DNA of 64,000 nt from Arcanobacterium_A bovis (GTDB taxonomy: Bacteria > Actinomycetota > Actinomycetes > Actinomycetales > Actinomycetaceae). Shown here one piece after another: positions 35,188-44,305 of this stretch; within the stretch, counting starts at the first letter, position 1; the number at the start of each line of letters is the position of its first letter. The DNA lies in NCBI RefSeq assembly GCF_042655305.1, contig NZ_JBHSLR010000009.1; one strand, 5' to 3'. The translations under genes and the position numbers were made by a program. The notes under the pieces are model-generated. The model saw nothing but the letters and a program-made list of their open reading frames with translations. It was not told where the DNA came from and did not search any database.

Positions 35188-35757
35188 TCATTTGGAAAGA
35201 TCAATAAATTCGCGGGGAATAAGGTGCGCATCACGCACGCCGTCCAGCAGGCTCGAACTTATTAAGTGCGAGCGCGTCAATACCGATAGTCGACCTGAAG
35301 GTTCGAGAATAACTGCAGCAACGAGCGTCGGGGAGTGAATACCATGTTCACGCAACTGCGATAAGAGTTCTGAGCGTGTGGTGTGAGTATTTTTCAGATT
35401 GGCTTCGATAAAGTTTTCACCCGCCATAAGTACGATCGCTGGACTGTTGATCATGCGATCTCCGTGTTGAAAATTGGCGAGTCTTCCCACGGTGTAGTGG
35501 AGAACTAACAGCGTTGAAAATGCGATAATTCCGGTGCTCAGTGTGGGAACCGGGCCGAGGGCGGTGCGCGCAACTATCGAACCAAAAAGTAACACCATGA
35601 GAGTGTCGAAGGTAGTTAATCCAGCAAGGAGGCGTTGTCCGAGCACGCGAATGACCAGAAGAAATACGGCGTATATCACTAGTGTAGATAAGACGGCTGC
35701 CAACGCGCCCTGCCACGTGATCCCAAGCCATGCATCTAAGCCCTGCGGATACGACAT
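35188..35757 (-). CDS. DUF421 (YetF/YcaP-type) membrane protein
   Basis: 189-residue protein with three membrane helices at the N-terminus (AALAAVLSTLVIYAVFLLVIRVLG, TFDTLMVLLFGSIVARTALG, TGIIAFSTLLVLHYTVG) followed by a cytoplasmic DUF421 domain (INSPAIVLMAGENFIEANLKNTHTTRSELLSQLREHGI, AAVILEPSGRLSVL). Related proteins (YetF) affect envelope/spore properties in Bacillus, but no reaction is known. GAGGAAG precedes the ATG. An insertion relative to the common truB-ribF order. Confidence 0.88.
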   Translation of the reverse strand: MSYPQGLDAWLGITWQGALAAVLSTLVIYAVFLLVIRVLGQRLLAGLTTFDTLMVLLFGSIVARTALGPVPTLSTGIIAFSTLLVLHYTVGRLANFQHGDRMINSPAIVLMAGENFIEANLKNTHTTRSELLSQLREHGIHSPTLVAAVILEPSGRLSVLTRSHLISSSLLDGVRDAHLIPREFIDLSK

Positions 35758-35984
35758 ATCAACTTCCTCTAATTAGCTAGTGTCTATACGTCAGTTGATT
35801 ATAACAATGCCTTGCAGCGGCTTCTAACAAGGTTTCTCAAGGCTTTCACCGTGAATTCATAAGGGAAACGGGAGCTTGCGGCGAGGCTGGGCACCGTCGT
35901 CGTGCAACGAATTTTGATCGAACTCTCAACTTTTAGGGGACTTTCAGCAAGATTTAGCAAACGCTGGGTTCTAAACTAGATTCT

Positions 35985-36275
35985 ATGGATAACGTTGAAG
36001 AAGTTAAATCAGGTTGTGGTTGCGGTGGTCACGGACATGCAAAGGCTGCTGAGCAGGGTGCTACGTCCGTTTCACCTGCTGTTGCCCAGTCGACTCAGGG
36101 GCGTCATGGACATACGCATGTCGGCGAACAACACGGACGAGGCGGCTGCGGTGGCGGTGGTTGCGGCTGTGGCGGCAAAGGCAAACGGGCTGGTATGCAC
36201 ACTGAGGGCACTCCTTCCGACGCTCCAGCAGATATTTCGGGTGGACGTACGCAGCTAGGACTGCGCGGCAAGTAA
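35985..36275 (+). CDS. Cys/His/Gly-rich small protein coupled to ribF
   Basis: 96 residues, not recognised. Two CGCGG clusters (SGCGCGGHGH near residue 10, GGCGGGGCGCGGKGK near residue 60) with several His between them (GRHGHTHVGEQHGRGG) suggest metal binding; there is no signal peptide or membrane helix. The stop codon TAATG overlaps the ribF start by one base, so ribF translation should depend on it. The start has TAAACT 7 bases upstream and no ribosome site, fitting a leaderless mRNA. A role as a metal-binding or redox partner is inference only; the DNA is coding in style and starts well. Confidence 0.7.
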   Translation: MDNVEEVKSGCGCGGHGHAKAAEQGATSVSPAVAQSTQGRHGHTHVGEQHGRGGCGGGGCGCGGKGKRAGMHTEGTPSDAPADISGGRTQLGLRGK

Positions 36276-37285
36276 TGGAAGTTTGGAAACACCGGGCTGA
36301 CCTGCCCAAAGAGATCAGCAATACCGTGGTTACGATCGGTATTTTCGACGGCGTGCATCGCGGGCACCATGCTGTGCTTGCGAAAACGGTGGAAGTGGCG
36401 CAACTCAACGGAGCCATCTCAATTGCTTTGACTTTCGATCCGCATCCGCGTCTCGTTCATAACCCACAATCTGATCTCAATTTGGTCACCTCGCTTGAGG
36501 ACAGATTGCAAAGGCTGGAATCTGCTGGAATTGATGCTGTGTATGTGCAGCATTACGACCTTGAATATGCAGCGCTCACGCCGCGCGATTTTATCGAGCA
36601 GCAGCTTATCGGGCAGTTGCATGCGGGGAGCGTCGTCGTAGGTGAGGACGTTCGGTTCGGCTTGCACAACAGTGGCGACGGCGCGTTCTTACGTGACGTA
36701 GGAAAAGAGCTTGGCATCGACGTGTATTTGCTTGACGATCTGTGCGACGACGGCGGGCGGCGTTGGTCATCGACGTGGGTGCGTGAGCTGTTGGCAGAAG
36801 GCGATGTTGCTGGTGCGGCGAAAGTTCTGGGACGTCCGCATCGAATCCGCGGTGTGGTTCAACATGGATTCAAACGCGGACGTGAACTCGGTTTCCCCAC
36901 GGCTAATCTCACGGGAAATGGCTTAGGCGAAGTGCCAGCTGAAGGTGTTTATGCAGGCTGGTTAGTGCGGACTGTGCCGGGTACTGCTGCTACAGAACAT
37001 CTTCCCGCGGCAATTTCTATCGGTAACAACCCACAGTTTGATGGAGAACAACGCACAGTTGAGGCTCATGTACTGGGGAGAAGCGATCTCGACCTGTATG
37101 GTGAGGAAATTGCAATCGATTTTATCCAGTGGTTGCGGCCTATGATGCGTTTTGAATCAGTGGATTCATTGCTTGAACAGATGGACGAGGATTTGCGGCG
37201 CAGCGCCGAAGTGTTGGGAGTGCCAGTAGCGCGGCGCGTAAACCCTGCTGCTGTTAAAGCGGGCGTTTCATTAAAGCCGGCGTAG
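36275..37285 (+). CDS. ribF: Bifunctional riboflavin kinase/FAD synthetase
   Basis: Makes FMN and FAD from riboflavin. The 336-residue protein has the nucleotidyltransferase domain first (VVTIGIFDGVHRGHHAVLA, TFDPHPRLV, GEDVRFGLHNSGD, RRWSSTWVRELL) and the kinase domain last (GVVQHGFKRGRELGFPTANL, GVYAGWL, ISIGNNPQFDG with the expected Asn). The start overlaps the stop of the Cys-rich gene by one base and no separate promoter is evident. Sits between truB and rpsO as is usual. Confidence 0.96.
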   Translation: MEVWKHRADLPKEISNTVVTIGIFDGVHRGHHAVLAKTVEVAQLNGAISIALTFDPHPRLVHNPQSDLNLVTSLEDRLQRLESAGIDAVYVQHYDLEYAALTPRDFIEQQLIGQLHAGSVVVGEDVRFGLHNSGDGAFLRDVGKELGIDVYLLDDLCDDGGRRWSSTWVRELLAEGDVAGAAKVLGRPHRIRGVVQHGFKRGRELGFPTANLTGNGLGEVPAEGVYAGWLVRTVPGTAATEHLPAAISIGNNPQFDGEQRTVEAHVLGRSDLDLYGEEIAIDFIQWLRPMMRFESVDSLLEQMDEDLRRSAEVLGVPVARRVNPAAVKAGVSLKPA

Positions 37286-37487
37286 AAACGGCGTGAATCT
37301 AGCAGAGCTCGTGATTAGCCACGTGGTTAGCTATATGAGCCTATATGAGCTTGAGGTCACCGATTTTCAATTCGAAGCTCATTTGCTTGACGTGGTAGAC
37401 TGGCATAGCCGTTAGATCGGCCACGGAACGTCATCGCTCAGGAGAATATGCCCTGGGCTCTGTGCAACGAGAAAGAAGGAGAATCGT

Positions 37488-37757
37488 ATGGCTCTCTCTA
37501 AAGAGATCAAAGATGAAATCATCAAGGAATACGCAACACACGAGGGCGACACTGGTTCCCCTGAAGTTCAGGTTGCACTGCTTTCAGCTCGCATTAAGGA
37601 GCTGACCGAGCACTTCCGTACTCACAAGCATGATCATCACTCCCGTCGTGGCTTGATGCTTCTTATTGGTAAGCGTAAGCGTCTGCTTGCTTACCTCGCT
37701 GCTGAGGACATCGAGCGTTACCGCTCCCTGATTTCACGTCTCGGCCTTCGCCGCTGA
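37488..37757 (+). CDS. rpsO: 30S ribosomal protein S15
   Basis: Primary 16S rRNA-binding protein of the platform. 89 residues, standard length, with EYATHEGDTGSPEVQVALLSARI, LTEHFRTHKHDHHSRRGLMLLIGKRKRLL and YRSLISRLGLRR. AAGAAGGAG lies 6 bases before the ATG. The 200-base leader between ribF and rpsO contains a direct repeat CTATATGAGC but no fold that I can assign. Followed by pnp, the usual pair. Confidence 0.98.
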   Translation: MALSKEIKDEIIKEYATHEGDTGSPEVQVALLSARIKELTEHFRTHKHDHHSRRGLMLLIGKRKRLLAYLAAEDIERYRSLISRLGLRR

Positions 37758-37763
37758 CGTCAG

Positions 37764-37791
37764 ATCGGCCCGGGCTTTGGTCCGGGCCGAT
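37764..37791 (+). terminator. Hairpin between rpsO and pnp
   Basis: ATCGGCCCGG (37764-37773) and CCGGGCCGAT (37782-37791) form a perfect 10-bp stem with an 8-base loop but no T-tract. A second stem, GAAGACC/GGTCTTC, lies at 37818-37846. In other bacteria this gap holds attenuators and RNase III sites controlling pnp. Confidence 0.55.
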
Positions 37792-37930
37792 TGTCATAAC
37801 ATCAAAAGTAAATAGAAGAAGACCTTCGCCTTTGGATTCGGTCTTCGGTTGTGGTGAGCGGTTTCCCAGATGATACCGAGCATGATAATCGACGGCCGTA
37901 TCGGGCGGGGCAAACGAAAGAGGAGGTCCC

Positions 37931-40309
37931 ATGGAGGGTCCTGACGTTAAATTCGCCGAAGCAACCATTGATAATGGCAAGTTCGGCACTCGTACTATCC
38001 GTTTTGAAACTGGGCTTTTGGCTCGTCAAGCCGCAGGATGCGCGCTTGCATATCTCGACGACGAAACTGTAGTTCTTTCTGCAACTGCGGTTTCTTCCCA
38101 GCCGAAAGAGCACTTCGATTTCTTCCCATTGACGGTGGACGTCGAAGAGCGTTCTTACGCCGCTGGACGTATTCCAGGGTCGTTCTTCCGCCGTGAAGGT
38201 CGCCCAGGCACTGAAGCTATCCTCGCAGCGCGTTTGATCGATCGTCCGTTGCGTCCTGCCTTCGTTAAGGGTCTGCGCAACGAAGTTCAGGTTGTAGCAA
38301 CTGTGCTCGCTATTCATCCAGACGACGCATACGATGTCGTCGCGATTAACGCGGCTTCGATGTCTACGCAGCTTTCTGGTTTGCCATTCTCTGGTCCAAT
38401 TGGCGGTGTGCGCATCTCGCTCATCGACGGTCAGTGGGTAGCTTTCCCTCGTTATTCCGAGGAGCCAAAGGCTACATTCACCATGGTCGTTGCTGGTCGC
38501 GTTGTAGAAGACGATATTGCTATCATGATGGTGGAAGCAGAAGGCGGCGAGAACGTCGTTGCTAATATCGCTAAGGGTGGCACTGTGCCAACCGAAGAAG
38601 TTGTGGCTGAAGGCCTTGAGGCTGCGAAGAAGTTCATCCGTGTGCTATGTGAAGCACAGGCTGATTTGGCACGTCAAGCTGCTAAAGAGACCCAAGAGTA
38701 TCCTCTTTTCCCATCCTATGAAGATGAGGAATATGAAGCTGTTGGTGCGCAGATTGGTGATCGCTTCGCACCATTGCACGGCATCATCGACAAGCACGAG
38801 CGTGACGACAAGCTCAACGATGTAACAGAAGCTATCGTTTCTGAACTCGCTGAGCAGTTCCCAGAGCGTGAGCAGGCACTTACGCTTGCAGTCAATGCTC
38901 ACTGGAAGAAAGAGATGCGTAATCGCGTGCTGACTGAGGGCATCCGCATGGACGGTCGTACCCCAGTCGAGATCCGCACCATCACTGCTGAAGCTGGAAT
39001 TCTTCCTCGTGTTCATGGCTCGGCACTATTCCAGCGTGGCGAAACCCAAATTATGGGTGTGACTACGCTGAACATGCTCAAGATGGAGCAGCAGCTCGAT
39101 AACCTTTCTCCAGTGACGGCTAAGCGTTACATCCACCACTACAACTTCCCGCCATATTCGACTGGTGAAGTTGGCCGCGTTGGCTCGCCAAAGCGCCGCG
39201 AAATCGGACATGGGATGCTCGCTGAGCGCGCACTCGTTCCAGTTCTTCCTGCTCGCGAAGATTTCCCATATGCAATCCGTCAAGTTTCAGAAGCGCTCGG
39301 ATCAAATGGTTCGACGTCGATGGGCTCGGTATGTGCGTCTACGATTTCGTTGCTCAACGCTGGTGTGCCATTGATTGCTCCAGTGGCAGGAATCGCGATG
39401 GGTCTCATCTCAGGTGAGATTGACGGCGAACAGCGTTTCGTTGCACTGACCGACATCCTCGGTGCTGAAGATGCACTCGGCGATATGGACTTCAAGGTTG
39501 CAGGAACGCGCGAATTCGTGACGGCACTTCAGCTTGACACTAAGCTCGATGGAATCCCAGCTCAGGTGCTCGCTGCAGCACTGTCCCAAGCGCGTGACGC
39601 TCGTTTCGCAATTCTCGATCTTATTGAGGAAGCAGTTCCTGAGGTTGAAGAAATGGCAGAGACCGCTCCACGTATCATCACTGTGAAGATTCCAGTGGAC
39701 AAGATCGGTGAGGTTATTGGGCCAAAAGGCAAGATGATCAACCAGATCCAAGAAGATACTGGTGCCGATATCTCAATTGAGGACGACGGTACAGTATTTA
39801 TCGGTGCTACAAATGGTAGCGCTGCTGAAGCTGCACGCCAGACCATTAACTCAATCGCCAATCCGCAGATGCCTGAAGTGGGTGAACGCTTTGTAGGAAC
39901 CGTTGTTAAGACGGCGACTTTTGGAGCTTTCATCTCGCTTTCACCAGGTAAGGATGGCTTGTTGCACATCTCGCAAATCCGCCGTCTCATCGGCGGAAAG
40001 CGCGTTGAAAATGTTGAAGACGTGCTCAACGTGGGCGATAAGGTTGAGGTCGAACTAGCTGAAATTGATCCGCGTGGCAAGCTTTCCTTGCACGCTGTTC
40101 TTACCGAAGAGCAGCTTGAGGCTGAGAAAGCCGCTGAGGAAGAGAACAAAGAGCGCCGTGGCAACCGTGAGCGTTCTGACCGTGGAGAACGCGGCGAGCG
40201 TCGGGAGCGCCGCCCACGCGAACGCCGTCGTACTCGCTCCACGGAGCAGGGCGAAGGCTCGGAATCCACTGCTGATTCAACAGAAGTGACTGCTTCTGAC
40301 GATGAGTGA
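37931..40309 (+). CDS. pnp: Polyribonucleotide nucleotidyltransferase (PNPase)
   Basis: Phosphorolytic 3'-5' exoribonuclease and polymerase of RNA decay. The 792-residue protein has two RNase PH domains (first from residue 12, with RIPGSFFRREGRPG; second with GIRMDGRTPVEIRTI and GSNGSTSMGSVCASTISLLNAGVP), a KH domain (VPVDKIGEVIGPKGKMINQIQEDTG-like region) and S1 (GTVVKTATFGAFISLSPGKDGLLHISQI). The tail of 50 residues is Arg/Glu-rich. GAGGAGG precedes the ATG. A very strong terminator follows. Confidence 0.97.
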   Translation: MEGPDVKFAEATIDNGKFGTRTIRFETGLLARQAAGCALAYLDDETVVLSATAVSSQPKEHFDFFPLTVDVEERSYAAGRIPGSFFRREGRPGTEAILAARLIDRPLRPAFVKGLRNEVQVVATVLAIHPDDAYDVVAINAASMSTQLSGLPFSGPIGGVRISLIDGQWVAFPRYSEEPKATFTMVVAGRVVEDDIAIMMVEAEGGENVVANIAKGGTVPTEEVVAEGLEAAKKFIRVLCEAQADLARQAAKETQEYPLFPSYEDEEYEAVGAQIGDRFAPLHGIIDKHERDDKLNDVTEAIVSELAEQFPEREQALTLAVNAHWKKEMRNRVLTEGIRMDGRTPVEIRTITAEAGILPRVHGSALFQRGETQIMGVTTLNMLKMEQQLDNLSPVTAKRYIHHYNFPPYSTGEVGRVGSPKRREIGHGMLAERALVPVLPAREDFPYAIRQVSEALGSNGSTSMGSVCASTISLLNAGVPLIAPVAGIAMGLISGEIDGEQRFVALTDILGAEDALGDMDFKVAGTREFVTALQLDTKLDGIPAQVLAAALSQARDARFAILDLIEEAVPEVEEMAETAPRIITVKIPVDKIGEVIGPKGKMINQIQEDTGADISIEDDGTVFIGATNGSAAEAARQTINSIANPQMPEVGERFVGTVVKTATFGAFISLSPGKDGLLHISQIRRLIGGKRVENVEDVLNVGDKVEVELAEIDPRGKLSLHAVLTEEQLEAEKAAEEENKERRGNRERSDRGERGERRERRPRERRRTRSTEQGEGSESTADSTEVTASDDE

Positions 40310-40352
40310 GCGCTAGTCCTGCACTAAGTGTGCAGGTTACAAGCCTACATTT

Positions 40353-40400
40353 CGCTCTCTCTGATTCTGCTCTCGGGCAGAATCAGAGAGAGCGATTTTT
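40353..40400 (+). terminator. Strong intrinsic terminator after pnp
   Basis: An 18-bp perfect stem, CGCTCTCTCTGATTCTGC / GCAGAATCAGAGAGAGCG, with a TCTCGG loop, followed by ATTTTT. Confidence 0.93.
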
Positions 40401-40489
40401 GCTTGCTATAGTTATCAGGTGTTAACGAGAGTAGCGTTTGCGCTCCGTGACATGCCAAGAATCCTGTAATGCTGAAAAGGATGTATTTA

Positions 40490-41803
40490 ATGAGCTACAC
40501 GCGAATTGAACTGCCGCTCGATAGGTGTTCTTCAGTTGTATTCGAAGAAGACGGGATTGTGGGGCAACGGTCGATTTTGCCGGGAGGGATTCGGGTTTTG
40601 ACCGAAAAAATCCCTGGCCAAAGATCGGTGTCACTGTCTTTTTGGATCGGCGCAGGATCACGTGATGAATTGAGCGGGCGCGAAGGCTCAACCCATTTTC
40701 TCGAGCACATGCTTTTCAAAGGTACGTCAACACGCAGTTCCCTTGAGATCTCGCAAATGTCCGATTTTCTTGGTGGTGCTATAAACGCTGCGACTTCTCG
40801 CCAGTACACGTGTTACTACGGCCGTGTATTCGCTGCTGATATGCCGCAGATGCTCGAACTCCTAGTCGATATGGTTACCGATTCTGTGCTTGATCCTACG
40901 CAAATGGAAATTGAACGCGGCGTTATTCTCGAAGAGTTGGCAGCAGCCGAAGATGATGTTAGCGACGTGGCAGAAACAGCCATACTGCCCATGATTTTTG
41001 GCGATCATCCCTTGGCACGTCCGGTAGGTGGCACTCGTGAAACCGTGTCTGCGCTAGATCATTCCCACATGCTTGAGCATTACCGCGAATATTACAACTC
41101 CCGCGAACTCGTTGTTACTGCGGCTGGCGACGTCAACCATGAAGAACTGTGTGCCATGGTGCTTGCGCTGCTTGATTCGCGTGGTTGGAATCTTGGCTCG
41201 GATACGCTTCCTATGGCACGCCGGCGAGCTGGTGATATGACCTACGGCGTGGGAGGGTCTAGCTTTATCGCTCATCCAAGCCATCAAAGTGCGGTTGTGG
41301 TGGGCATGCCTGGATTATATGCCGGACACGATAGCGAAATAACGTTGATGGCACTCGACTCGATTCTGGGCGGCGGCACATCGTCGCGGTTGTTCCAAGA
41401 GGTGCGTGAACGCCGAGGTCTGGCCTATTCCACCTACTCGTGGTGTCTCAATTGGCTTGAAGGGGGAGTGTTCGCACTCGAAGCGGCATGTTCACCCGAG
41501 AATACCGGCACTGTTGCTCGCATTATGCAAGAGTGTTTGGAACAGATTGCCGAAGAAGGCGTATCTGAGCAGGAAGTGGACACCGCATACAATCAGCGCC
41601 GTGCTCAGCTGGTATTTTCTGCTGAAACGAATGGATTTCGAAAGAATCGACTCGGGCAGGCCGAGCTCATACGCGGTGACTTATGGTCGATTGAAGAATC
41701 GTTGCGGCGTTCCCGTGAAGTGACTGCGCAAGATATTCAAGCATTGGCGCAAAAATTATGTGCTGGTCCACGATCTGTCGTGATCTGCGGATCGGACTCC
41801 TAA
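40490..41803 (+). CDS. M16 family zinc peptidase
   Basis: Pitrilysin-type processing peptidase, found after pnp in actinobacteria; its substrates are unknown. The inverted zinc motif HFLEH (STHFLEHMLFKGT) with the downstream Glu (ILEELAAAEDD) is intact, and RERRGLAYSTYSW is the conserved C-domain arginine-tyrosine motif. From ATG 40490, spaced 9 bases from AAAAGG, it has 437 residues, half the size of the double-length M16 enzymes. Earlier ATGs at 40469 and 40481 lie before or against the ribosome site. Confidence 0.92.
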   Translation: MSYTRIELPLDRCSSVVFEEDGIVGQRSILPGGIRVLTEKIPGQRSVSLSFWIGAGSRDELSGREGSTHFLEHMLFKGTSTRSSLEISQMSDFLGGAINAATSRQYTCYYGRVFAADMPQMLELLVDMVTDSVLDPTQMEIERGVILEELAAAEDDVSDVAETAILPMIFGDHPLARPVGGTRETVSALDHSHMLEHYREYYNSRELVVTAAGDVNHEELCAMVLALLDSRGWNLGSDTLPMARRRAGDMTYGVGGSSFIAHPSHQSAVVVGMPGLYAGHDSEITLMALDSILGGGTSSRLFQEVRERRGLAYSTYSWCLNWLEGGVFALEAACSPENTGTVARIMQECLEQIAEEGVSEQEVDTAYNQRRAQLVFSAETNGFRKNRLGQAELIRGDLWSIEESLRRSREVTAQDIQALAQKLCAGPRSVVICGSDS

Positions 41804-41819
41804 GAGTTAGGCTCATTTC

Positions 41820-42563
41820 ATGAAAGTTGCTGTAGTTGGAGCACACGGGCGCATGGGTGCTACCGTGGTGCAAGCCGTTAACAATGCGCCCGATCTTGAA
41901 CTTGTGGCACAGCTCGACGCCGCAGATGCAATAAGTGCGCAGAGCTTAAATGGGGCGGAGGTAGCAGTAGAATTTACTGTTCCTTCCCAAACAGACGATA
42001 ACGTGCATGCGCTTTTAGATGCTGGCGTACACGTTGTAGTGGGAACGACGGGCTGGACTCCTGAGCGCCTTGCTCGCGTTCACGAGCATGCGCGCCAGCT
42101 CGGAAAAGGCGTGCTCATCGCCCCGAATTTCTCAATTTCTGCCGTGCTTGTGATGCATTTTGCCAAACAGGCGGCAGCTCATTTTGAATCGGTAGAGATC
42201 ATTGAACTACATCACCCGAACAAGGTTGATGCACCATCAGGCACAGCCGTTTCTACCGCCAAAGGTATCGCCGAAGTGAGAGCTGCGGCGGGAATGTCAC
42301 CGTGCCCAGACGCAACGGAAAGCGATCCTCTGGGTGCACGCGGCGCCGTCATCGATGGAATCAATGTGCATGCCGTGCGGCTACGCGGTTTGAACGCGCA
42401 TGAAGAAGTGGTATTCGGCAATCCGGGCGAGCAACTCATTTTGCGCCAGGATTCTTTCGACCGAGAGTCGTTTATGCCAGGCGTGCTGCTTGCGGTTCGT
42501 AAAGTTGGTGAGAGTTCGGGCCTCACGGTAGGACTTGAATCATATCTCGGACTAGACGGCTAA
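41820..42563 (+). CDS. dapB: 4-hydroxy-tetrahydrodipicolinate reductase
   Basis: NAD(P)H-dependent reductase of the diaminopimelate/lysine pathway, supplying the peptidoglycan cross-link residue. The 247 residues begin with the nucleotide motif VGAHGRMGATV and contain VVGTTGW, APNFSISAVL and the substrate-binding HHPNKVDAPSGTA. TAGGCT stands 6 bases before the ATG with no ribosome site, so the mRNA may be leaderless. dapA is 800 bases downstream, separated by an acetyltransferase gene on the other strand. Confidence 0.96.
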   Translation: MKVAVVGAHGRMGATVVQAVNNAPDLELVAQLDAADAISAQSLNGAEVAVEFTVPSQTDDNVHALLDAGVHVVVGTTGWTPERLARVHEHARQLGKGVLIAPNFSISAVLVMHFAKQAAAHFESVEIIELHHPNKVDAPSGTAVSTAKGIAEVRAAAGMSPCPDATESDPLGARGAVIDGINVHAVRLRGLNAHEEVVFGNPGEQLILRQDSFDRESFMPGVLLAVRKVGESSGLTVGLESYLGLDG

Positions 42564-42704
42564 CGTCTCAGACTAAACGGCTAACGGCAGAATTTTCTTA
42601 TTTCTGATAGCCCGCTACCGCTGACAGCTCAATGCGTGTGAACGTTGGCGGCGCGTTGGCGTGTGAACGTTGACAGTGCACCGCCCGCAACCACTGAGGG
42701 CCCG

Positions 42705-43319
42705 TTAGAGGGTTGTCCACCACAGATGCTGGATTACGTCCTTGCCATCTACTTCGAAATTCCTCCGCAAGCCGCGCGGTGCGAAACCGGCGGCATCAAG
42801 CATACGGGTGAGCGCGTCGTCGGTGGGGAATACCCACACGTAAATCTCATTACCCTGGGCGTTTGCCACCATATCGGTTATGGCAGCGAGGAGACGCGCT
42901 CCATGGTCTGGATCTTGCGCGCCCGAATCGACATCAAAGTTGAGAATTTCGTAGGCGTGGGGTTCACGGTCAAAAAACTCGGCATCTGGAGCGAAACGCT
43001 GGTCATCAGGAAGATTGAGAGCTTCGGTGGGGGCGAATGAGGCAAATCCACAGACGCCCTCGCCGTCGGTTGCCACCACGATATGATGCTCCGCTGATGG
43101 CAAATTTTGGAGACTCTGCAGCCACGCCTGCGCAAAGGCAACAGAATCAAACTGCGCGGCGGTGGCAGGGGCAAGCGGAGCTTCAAGTGCGCGCACTAAA
43201 GACTCGTGCATTGACTGTGCTTGTATGCGCCCGATTTCCTCGACATCGCCCGCATGTGCAGGTCGAACAGATTTTAATGTCTCATTCACATATCTATTCT
43301 TGCAGAAGGCGTCCCACAT
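42705..43319 (-). CDS. GNAT family acetyltransferase
   Basis: 204-residue protein (194 if it starts at GTG 43289). The GNAT fold is recognisable by SVRPAHAGDVEEIGRIQAQSM at the start, VVATDGEGVCGFASFAP, a degenerate acetyl-CoA loop (DPDHGARLLAAITDMVANAQGNEIYVWVF) and the C-terminal MLDAAGFAPRG. The acceptor is unknown. It lies convergent to dapB and divergent from dapA with only 47 bases to the dapA start. Confidence 0.82.
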   Translation of the reverse strand: MWDAFCKNRYVNETLKSVRPAHAGDVEEIGRIQAQSMHESLVRALEAPLAPATAAQFDSVAFAQAWLQSLQNLPSAEHHIVVATDGEGVCGFASFAPTEALNLPDDQRFAPDAEFFDREPHAYEILNFDVDSGAQDPDHGARLLAAITDMVANAQGNEIYVWVFPTDDALTRMLDAAGFAPRGLRRNFEVDGKDVIQHLWWTTL

Positions 43320-43366
43320 ATCGAAAGATCATCGCGATTGTGGTTTTTGCCAGATAGAGTGATGAC

Positions 43367-44275
43367 ATGGAACACATTTCTTTGCCCCAGCGTCCTTTTG
43401 GATCGGTTTCAGTCGCGATGGTAACGCCGTTTCACGACGACGGTTCGATTGATGTAGCCTCAGCGCAAAAGCTTGCCGTGAAGCTGGTAGACGACGGTTG
43501 TGATGGCTTGGTGCTCTCAGGTACCACTGGCGAATCTCCAACCACCCATCAGCCTGAGAAGGATGTTTTGGTGCGGGAAGTGAAGGACGCCGTTGGTGAT
43601 CGCGCGATGATCATTTGCGGTGCTGGCTCCAACGATACAGCTCATGCCGTGCGCATTGCTGAGGGAGCCGCAAAATCAGGCGCAGATGGTCTGCTTGTGG
43701 TAGCGCCGTACTACAACCGCCCCTCTCAAGAAGGCGTTTATCAGCATATTTTGAGCGTCACACAGGCTACTGATCTTCCAGTGATGCTTTACGATATCCC
43801 TGGTCGCACTGGTGTGAAACTGGAGATGCCAACTCTCATGCGTTTGTCGCAGCACGAGCAAATTCTCGCCGTGAAAGATGCTACTGGAGATGTTGCTGCT
43901 GGATTCAAGAAAATGGTCGATACGGGCTTGGCGTATTATTCGGGAGATGACTCACTCAATTTCGCCTGGCTAGCACATGGAGCTTCTGGTGTTGTGTCGG
44001 TGGCAGGTCACGTCATTGCAGGTAGTTTGCGAGCACTGGTGAGTGAAGTTGATTCCGGTGATCTTCCGGCCGCGCGAGCAGAGTTCACGAAGCATATGCC
44101 GTTAGTTGATGCGATTATGGGCGCTGGTCAAGGAGCCGTGATGGCCAAAGAAGCGATGGCAATGCTCGGCGTCATTGAGAGCGCCACCTTGCGATTGCCC
44201 TTGGTACGTGCTGATATGAGTCAATATCAGGCTCTGCGCGAATCTCTGGTGAGTGCCGGTTTGCTTGAGCTATGA
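43367..44275 (+). CDS. dapA: 4-hydroxy-tetrahydrodipicolinate synthase
   Basis: Class I aldolase joining pyruvate and aspartate semialdehyde in the DAP/lysine pathway. The 302-residue TIM barrel has GLVLSGTTGESPTT, the catalytic Tyr in VVAPYYNRPSQEG, VMLYDIPGRTGV and the Schiff-base Lys in LAVKDATGDV. TAGAGT ends 6 bases before the ATG and there is no ribosome site, again the leaderless pattern. The same strand continues to rnj 30 bases later, a conserved dapA-rnj pair. Confidence 0.96.
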   Translation: MEHISLPQRPFGSVSVAMVTPFHDDGSIDVASAQKLAVKLVDDGCDGLVLSGTTGESPTTHQPEKDVLVREVKDAVGDRAMIICGAGSNDTAHAVRIAEGAAKSGADGLLVVAPYYNRPSQEGVYQHILSVTQATDLPVMLYDIPGRTGVKLEMPTLMRLSQHEQILAVKDATGDVAAGFKKMVDTGLAYYSGDDSLNFAWLAHGASGVVSVAGHVIAGSLRALVSEVDSGDLPAARAEFTKHMPLVDAIMGAGQGAVMAKEAMAMLGVIESATLRLPLVRADMSQYQALRESLVSAGLLEL

Positions 44276-44305
44276 GCAGCACCTCCATTGTGAGATAATG
44301 GAAGA

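Noticed and set aside
37331..37350. Direct repeat CTATATGAGC twice in the rpsO leader
   Set aside because: Only two copies, too short to assign a role.
39562..40269. 235-codon minus-strand ORF opposite the end of pnp
   Set aside because: Ser/Arg/Pro-rich shadow of the Arg-rich PNPase tail.
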